Positions 3,938-5,671 of a stretch of 5,671 bases of DNA are shown piece by piece (position 1 is the first letter of the stretch; every line of letters begins with the position of its first letter). The stretch comes from Oscillospiraceae bacterium (GTDB taxonomy: Bacteria; Bacillota; Clostridia; Oscillospirales; Ruminococcaceae). Where the stretch lies: positions 1-5,671 of the forward strand of contig JAITVU010000301.1 in the NCBI GenBank assembly GCA_031285645.1, in the 5' to 3' direction. Under the pieces are notes generated by a model, which saw nothing but the letters and a program-made list of their open reading frames with translations, did no database searches and was not told where the DNA came from. Position numbers and translations under genes: made by a program.

Positions 3938-5512
3938 GCCCATATCGCATTTATCCAGGACGCCGCGGCTGAGATAGAAGAAAAAGGCGGAGAGTATGGC
4001 TTCCCAAACAGCGATTACGGCAACCGCGCCCGTGATAATGAAAGGCTCGGGAAGCATGAGGCCGATGATAATCCCCCCCGCAACACCGGGTATCATGATG
4101 AGGATCACGAACAGGAAGTAAAGCCCAAACAGGATGCTCTGGCTGATATCCGACGAGAGCACGCGCATGGAAAAAAGGTTGACCGACACAAGCACAAGCG
4201 AGAAGAGCGTGCCCGTAACGATGCAGGCAACGACCAAAAGCGGGCTGGCCGGCGCGATAAATGCGGCCAATATAAAAGCGAGCGCGTTCTCAACCAAACA
4301 CTTGAGCGCCACGATAACATTGCTCCACACGATCTTGGAGAACGAACTGGCGGGGATTAAAAAGATGTAGTGGTTAAAAAGCTCCATGAGTCCCGGCTCC
4401 ATCGCGATGAGCATGATGCGCATGGCCATGGATGTGATGAGCATGGTGATATAAGCCGATTCATCCCGGATTGAATAAGCCATAAACAAAAGGCAGGCGA
4501 TCGTGATGAGGGACCGGGTGCTGATCAGCTTGAGGGGGCCCGAGCGCGACGCCTCCAAGATATGCCGCCCGAACAAGGCGCGGGCGCCCCACCCCTTAAT
4601 GGCCGAGCTTCTGACGTTTCTGGCCTTGGCGGTGGAAACGGCCGCGGTGATATTGCCGTCAGCCGCGGCTTGCTTTTTCTGGAACGCCGCTTCGGTGGCG
4701 ACAAGCACGTCTTCATAGTAATCGGATTTGCTTTTTACAATGGCGAGAGCTAAAAGGGCCGCGGATACGGCGACAAGCCCCGCCGCGATCAGCGCGGGGA
4801 TATACCGGCCGGCGAGGAGCGCAAACACCCCCTCGGTAATCCAGCCCGCAAAGGGGATACACCAGAGCGCCCCGCTCGACATGGCGCTGAAAACAGCCTG
4901 CTGCAGCGACATTGTGTTCACAGCGGCCAAAAGAAAAGAGACGGCGAGCGGCGCGAGAAAGACGGCGATGGCCGCGCGCACGATATTTTTCCGTTTAGCG
5001 CTTTGGTTCGTGTACATATAAATACAGATGGCGAGCACATCGAAAAGCAGCATGACAAGGAGAAAACCGACAAACAAAATCATAAGGCCGGCGATGCCGA
5101 TTCCGAAGAAATTCTTCAGGTTTGTCGCCTGGAAGAGAATAAAGGCGCTGGCGACAAGTTTTTGCCAGGCCTCGTGGACGAGCCCGTAGGTCAATACATG
5201 CTTGGGGTTCAGAGGCGCCGTAAACATGAAATTGACGTCCGACATGTCGAAGATACTCTTGCCGGTCGAGAGCCCCATGGCGATAACAGGGCCGAAAAAC
5301 AGGAAGATGTAGGCGATGAAGATGAGTTTGAGCCACAAGATATCGGTGCGCATGGACGTCATATGGCTGGTATCGGAGAAAGCGGCGTACACAACCGAAT
5401 AGATGATAAAAGCAAAGAAGAGGCCGTACAGGATGAGCAGGCCGGGCTTGCGCCGAAGCAGTAAAATGCGGTTTTTGATGGTTTTCCCAAAGAGAAAGAG
5501 GATACTGTTCAA
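3917..5512 (-). CDS. ABC exporter permease, putative ABC exporter family (PF16962-like)
   Basis: A 531-aa integral membrane protein, probably the membrane-spanning partner of the ATPase gene just upstream. After a short basic N-terminus come hydrophobic segments at about 25-45, 60-81, 137-165, 176-198, 216-234 and 237-259. A hydrophilic cytoplasmic-type stretch (260-330) follows, then more segments at about 333-347, 354-371, 397-447 (two), 458-486 and 491-514, about 12 in all. The motif SDVNFMFTAPLNPK (91-104) after the second segment is what I recognise from putative ABC exporters of Firmicutes. The cargo is unknown. The start is TTG 5512: a GAGG (5523-5520) lies 7 nt upstream and an in-frame TGA (5524-5522) excludes any longer form. 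The gene converges on the acetyltransferase with 15 nt between the stop codons and no clear terminator. Confidence 0.87.
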   Translation of the reverse strand: MNSILFLFGKTIKNRILLLRRKPGLLILYGLFFAFIIYSVVYAAFSDTSHMTSMRTDILWLKLIFIAYIFLFFGPVIAMGLSTGKSIFDMSDVNFMFTAPLNPKHVLTYGLVHEAWQKLVASAFILFQATNLKNFFGIGIAGLMILFVGFLLVMLLFDVLAICIYMYTNQSAKRKNIVRAAIAVFLAPLAVSFLLAAVNTMSLQQAVFSAMSSGALWCIPFAGWITEGVFALLAGRYIPALIAAGLVAVSAALLALAIVKSKSDYYEDVLVATEAAFQKKQAAADGNITAAVSTAKARNVRSSAIKGWGARALFGRHILEASRSGPLKLISTRSLITIACLLFMAYSIRDESAYITMLITSMAMRIMLIAMEPGLMELFNHYIFLIPASSFSKIVWSNVIVALKCLVENALAFILAAFIAPASPLLVVACIVTGTLFSLVLVSVNLFSMRVLSSDISQSILFGLYFLFVILIMIPGVAGGIIIGLMLPEPFIITGAVAVIAVWEAILSAFFFYLSRGVLDKCDMGMIPKRR

Positions 5513-5594
5513 GTGCGGACCTCATTTCTGACGAGTATATTTTCGGAACAGGATATGTTTACGGCTGCTGAAGCAATACGCATAGGCTATTCGC
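5513..5594. other. Intergenic gap of the exporter operon with a short repeat
   Basis: An 82-nt gap separates the ATPase stop from the permease start. Around 5587-5609, spanning the ATPase stop codon, there is a GCTAT...ATAGC inverted repeat and a tandem GCGAAT-GA-GCGAAT (minus-strand sense). There is no T-tract, so it does not look like a terminator, and the two genes are probably co-transcribed. Confidence 0.45.
5520..5523 (-). promoter_or_regulatory. Ribosome binding site supporting the TTG start of the exporter
   Basis: GAGG within TGAGGT on the minus strand, 7 nt before TTG 5512. The same bases include the in-frame stop TGA (5524-5522), so no alternative upstream start exists. Confidence 0.7.
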
Positions 5595-5671
5595 TCATTC
5601 GCTATAGCGTGTGCCTTCCGTTATGGCGAAGAAAAGCTTCTCGAGCGTGTCACCCTCGACCTCGCTGCGGC
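5595..5671 (-). CDS. ABC transporter ATP-binding protein, C-terminal end only
   Basis: The frame ending at TGA 5597-5595 gives 24 residues. They contain GDTLEKLFFAITEG, the kind of tail that ends ABC ATPases of exporter systems (compare the common SLEDLFLELT ending). The rest of the protein, including the Walker and signature motifs, lies beyond the right edge. Its position 82 nt upstream of a polytopic exporter permease in the same direction strongly supports the pairing: the ATPase would power the exporter. With so few residues, the call depends heavily on context. Confidence 0.68.
   Translation of the reverse strand, partial: RSEVEGDTLEKLFFAITEGTRYSE

Noticed and set aside
5003..5464. Plus-strand 153-codon open frame opposite the exporter gene
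   Set aside because: Its charged, repetitive composition mirrors the antisense of membrane-protein codons, it has no family resemblance, and the minus-strand gene clearly explains the region.

Overview
The window looks like a chromosomal segment of a moderately GC-rich Gram-positive anaerobe of the class Clostridia (Oscillospirales-like). This is an inference from gene families: a BlaI/BlaR1 pair, a stand-alone pyruvate-kinase C-terminal domain protein, a Clostridia-style PRPP synthetase variant, a PF16962-type ABC exporter permease, and strong Shine-Dalgarno sites with frequent GTG and TTG starts. No search could be run, so the taxonomy is only indicative. All genes except one small acetyltransferase lie on the minus strand, so the window is best read from right to left.

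Right end (5671-3917): the last 24 codons of an ABC transporter ATPase, then an 82-nt gap holding a small repeat, then a 531-aa polytopic ABC exporter permease that starts at TTG behind a good ribosome binding site. Together they look like a two-gene exporter operon.

Middle (3488-3901, plus strand): a GNAT N-acetyltransferase, AT-richer than its neighbours. It has its own recognisable promoter and is convergent with the exporter, with only 15 nt between the two stop codons. It is divergent from the next unit across a 194-nt intergenic region that contains a palindrome.

Centre-left (3293-930, minus): a probable three-gene unit. It comprises a stand-alone PK_C-domain protein, a ribose-phosphate pyrophosphokinase paralogue with non-canonical active-site loops, and a conserved-looking protein of unknown function. 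The gaps are 79 and 74 nt without terminators, and a strong intrinsic terminator lies at 930-964. The two recognisable proteins belong to phosphate/phosphosugar-binding families, which hints at a shared but unassigned metabolic role.

Left end (812-1, minus): a BlaI-type repressor and the N-terminus of its M56 (BlaR1/MecR1-like) membrane sensor-protease, overlapping by 4 nt. They are preceded by a sigma-A-like promoter carrying two TACA-N3-TGTA dyads, one over the -10 region and one over the expected transcription start. This fits an autoregulated stress or antibiotic-sensing switch. No beta-lactamase or other target gene is visible here.

Most of the window is ordinary chromosomal sequence. 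The points most worth a second look are the Prs variant beside the PK_C protein, the unknown protein in that cluster, and the BlaI operator geometry. I found no CRISPR array, tRNA, rRNA, insertion sequence or clearly new defence system.
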